Assembly: GCA_900769615.1 (NCBI GenBank)
Contig: CAAGHH010000024.1
Coordinates: forward strand, 59,282-123,281
DNA from: Selenomonadales bacterium
Lineage (GTDB): Bacteria; Bacillota; Negativicutes; Selenomonadales; Selenomonadaceae
DNA: 64,000 nt
Reading direction: 5' to 3'
A program made the translations under genes and the position numbers. This document shows positions 63,255-64,000 of the stretch, piece by piece. The notes beneath the pieces are model-generated. The model worked only from the letters and a program-made list of their open reading frames with translations, did not search any database and was not told the DNA's origin. Numbering within the stretch: the first letter of the stretch is position 1; every line of letters begins with the position of its first letter.

Positions 63255-63474
63255 TACTTTCAACCTCCTTGAAAATATCAGATATGTTCATGTCGAGGGC
63301 GCGTGCCATTTTATCTATATTTTCAATAGAAACATTTCTCAATCCGCGTTCGATATCGCTGATATATGTACGATGTAAGCCGCACATATTAGCAAACGTC
63401 TCCTGTGAAATTTTCTTTTCTGTTCTGAATTTACGGATTGCGTGGCCAAAAGCAACTTGTATTTCATCTCGCAT
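63241..63474 (-). CDS. restriction-modification controller protein (C protein, XRE family)
   Basis: Small autoregulator that delays and then boosts nuclease expression. All 77 residues form an XRE helix-turn-helix domain: VAFGHAIRKFRTEKKISQET, then HRTYISDIERGLRNVSIENI, which is the C-protein pattern (HRTYISDIERG). It overlaps the nuclease gene by 14 bases at its 3' end. A C-box operator and a TATAAT lie upstream. ATG at 63474 with GGGGGTG in front. Confidence 0.88.
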   Translation of the reverse strand: MRDEIQVAFGHAIRKFRTEKKISQETFANMCGLHRTYISDIERGLRNVSIENIDKMARALDMNISDIFKEVESNEGI

Positions 63475-63499
63475 GACTTGACACCCCCATCTTGTATGA

Positions 63500-63541
63500 A
63501 TTATAATCGTTATGCAGACTATAGGTCTACAGACTATAAGT
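63500..63541 (-). promoter_or_regulatory. C-box operator and promoter of the C-R pair
   Basis: On the minus strand, ACTTATAGTCTGTAGACCTA and then TAGTCTGC (63514-63541) contain two copies of the C-box core ACT(T)ATAGTC. A perfect TATAAT follows at 63500-63505. No good -35 is present, and the promoter-proximal box occupies the -35 position, as expected of a promoter that the C protein activates and, at high level, represses. Confidence 0.85.
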
Positions 63542-63562
63542 TACATAAATGGAGTGTCAATA

Positions 63563-63742
63563 ATGTTGCCTGCTTTATTAAAATGGATAAGAAATAAGAG
63601 AAAATTTGCCGAATTGATTGTGCAGTGGTCAACACTTTTGGGACACAACTACATAAAAATTAATCACTTATTATTGGTTTTTTATACATTCAAGAGCAGC
63701 GCCTTGGACATCACTGGAATTGCAGGATGGCAGCTGTCTTAG
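63563..63742 (+). pseudogene. truncated D12-class adenine methyltransferase start
   Basis: Divergent from the C gene, an ATG at 63563 with GGAG at a spacing of 8 opens MLPALLKWIRNKRKFAELIV. D12-class N6-adenine methyltransferases (Dam, M.EcoRV, M.DpnII) begin with LLKWxGxK; here the Gly has become Arg (GGA to AGA is one base). After about codon 21 the frame reads WSTLLGHNYIK..., unrelated to the catalytic FxGxG region, and ends at 63742. So the likely cognate methyltransferase is cut to its first 20 residues. Bases from 63633 (TGGTCAACACTTTTGGGACA) look like the end of an insertion element. Confidence 0.55.
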
Positions 63743-64000
63743 AAAGATAGACACTATTCGACATTTCATGCGACATGCGCTTCTCTGTACTGTTTTGGAG
63801 TAAGATAATTCAGCGAGTATGCTGGACGTTATTCATTGAAAAACACAATGTAGTCGTCAATTTCCTGCTCTACTGGTTTTCCGCCGGTTACATGGAGATC
63901 CATAAACAGCTCAGCTTTAATCCAACCATTAATGGATTCCATTGCAGCGTTGTCCGTAGGCGTTCCAGCGCGTGACATGGATCGATTCACATACATAGGC
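63728..64000 (-). mobile_element. IS3-family insertion sequence, 3' end (continues past the window)
   Basis: Minus-strand translation gives PMYVNRSMSRAGTPTDNAAM and ESINGWIKAELFMDLHV, the DDE transposase (OrfB) C-terminus, then FFNE, an in-frame TAA, and RPAYSLNYLTPKQYREAH with a stop at 63766-63768. The terminal sequence TGGCAGCTGTCTTAGAAAGA at 63728 may be its inverted repeat. The transposase start and the other end lie beyond 64000. Confidence 0.8.
63766..64000 (-). pseudogene. IS3-family transposase OrfB fragment with in-frame stop codon
   Basis: The frame carries the catalytic TDNAAMES-type segment containing the second Asp/Glu region of the DDE core. A TAA at 63829-63831 interrupts FFNE-RPAYSLNYLTP; the related enzymes have Glu or Gln there, and CAA to TAA is a single change. 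The remaining 20 codons stay in frame to the end. The copy is probably dead as an autonomous element. Confidence 0.8.

Overview
The window looks like chromosomal DNA of a low-to-moderate GC Firmicute, most likely a Negativicutes-type diderm. A PolC-type replicase, SepF and ZapA, an Asp23/AmaP/DUF2273 set, a pheST T-box and the xseA-xseB-ispA-dxs-tlyA-nadK-argR-recN order are typical of Firmicutes. A hydrophobe/amphiphile-type RND pump with its periplasmic adaptor suggests an outer membrane. The genus cannot be fixed from the sequence alone. Almost everything is on the minus strand, so transcription runs from high to low coordinates.

Layout from left to right. 1-1.4 kb: a cut-off GspE/PilB/ComGA ATPase and a small plus-strand hypothetical protein. 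1.5-18.3 kb: DNA replication and repair (ligA, pcrA, polC, mutM, polA) with a CBS-type pyrophosphatase, a YdjC deacetylase, a lytic transglycosylase, coaE and a periplasmic L,D-transpeptidase. 18.4-25.9 kb: ndk, a gamma-carbonic-anhydrase-like protein, pepD, sepF, zapA and pheST behind a T-box, then tRNA-Pro(CGG). 26.1-32.9 kb: an RND efflux operon, a Gfo/Idh/MocA oxidoreductase and a DUF1848 protein; the last two diverge from promoters that share one -35 box. 33.0-33.5 kb: a RhuM-like remnant. 33.5-42.9 kb: queA, spoIID-like, queH, ruvB, ruvA, ruvC, yebC, tyrS and a class A PBP. 43.0-58.7 kb: a long run from xseA down to mutS2 with isoprenoid, NAD, arginine-regulation, chromosome-segregation and repair genes. 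58.8-61.9 kb: nusB, the envelope-stress set, efp and a low-molecular-weight tyrosine phosphatase.

61.9-64.0 kb is accessory DNA and the most interesting part. It holds an HsdS-like tail, an intact C-protein/restriction-nuclease pair with a C-box operator, a divergent gene that starts like a D12-class adenine methyltransferase but is cut off after about 20 codons, and an IS3-family transposase with an internal stop codon. It reads as a restriction-modification system that has lost its methyltransferase but kept its nuclease.

Two further points stand out. The PolC lacks the usual inserted 3'-5' exonuclease domain, and the PolA exonuclease domain looks degenerate, so proofreading must come from elsewhere. 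Several core genes (pcrA, polA, tyrS, the ydjC homologue) probably start at TTG, judged by Shine-Dalgarno position. Domain positions are approximate and no database search was run.
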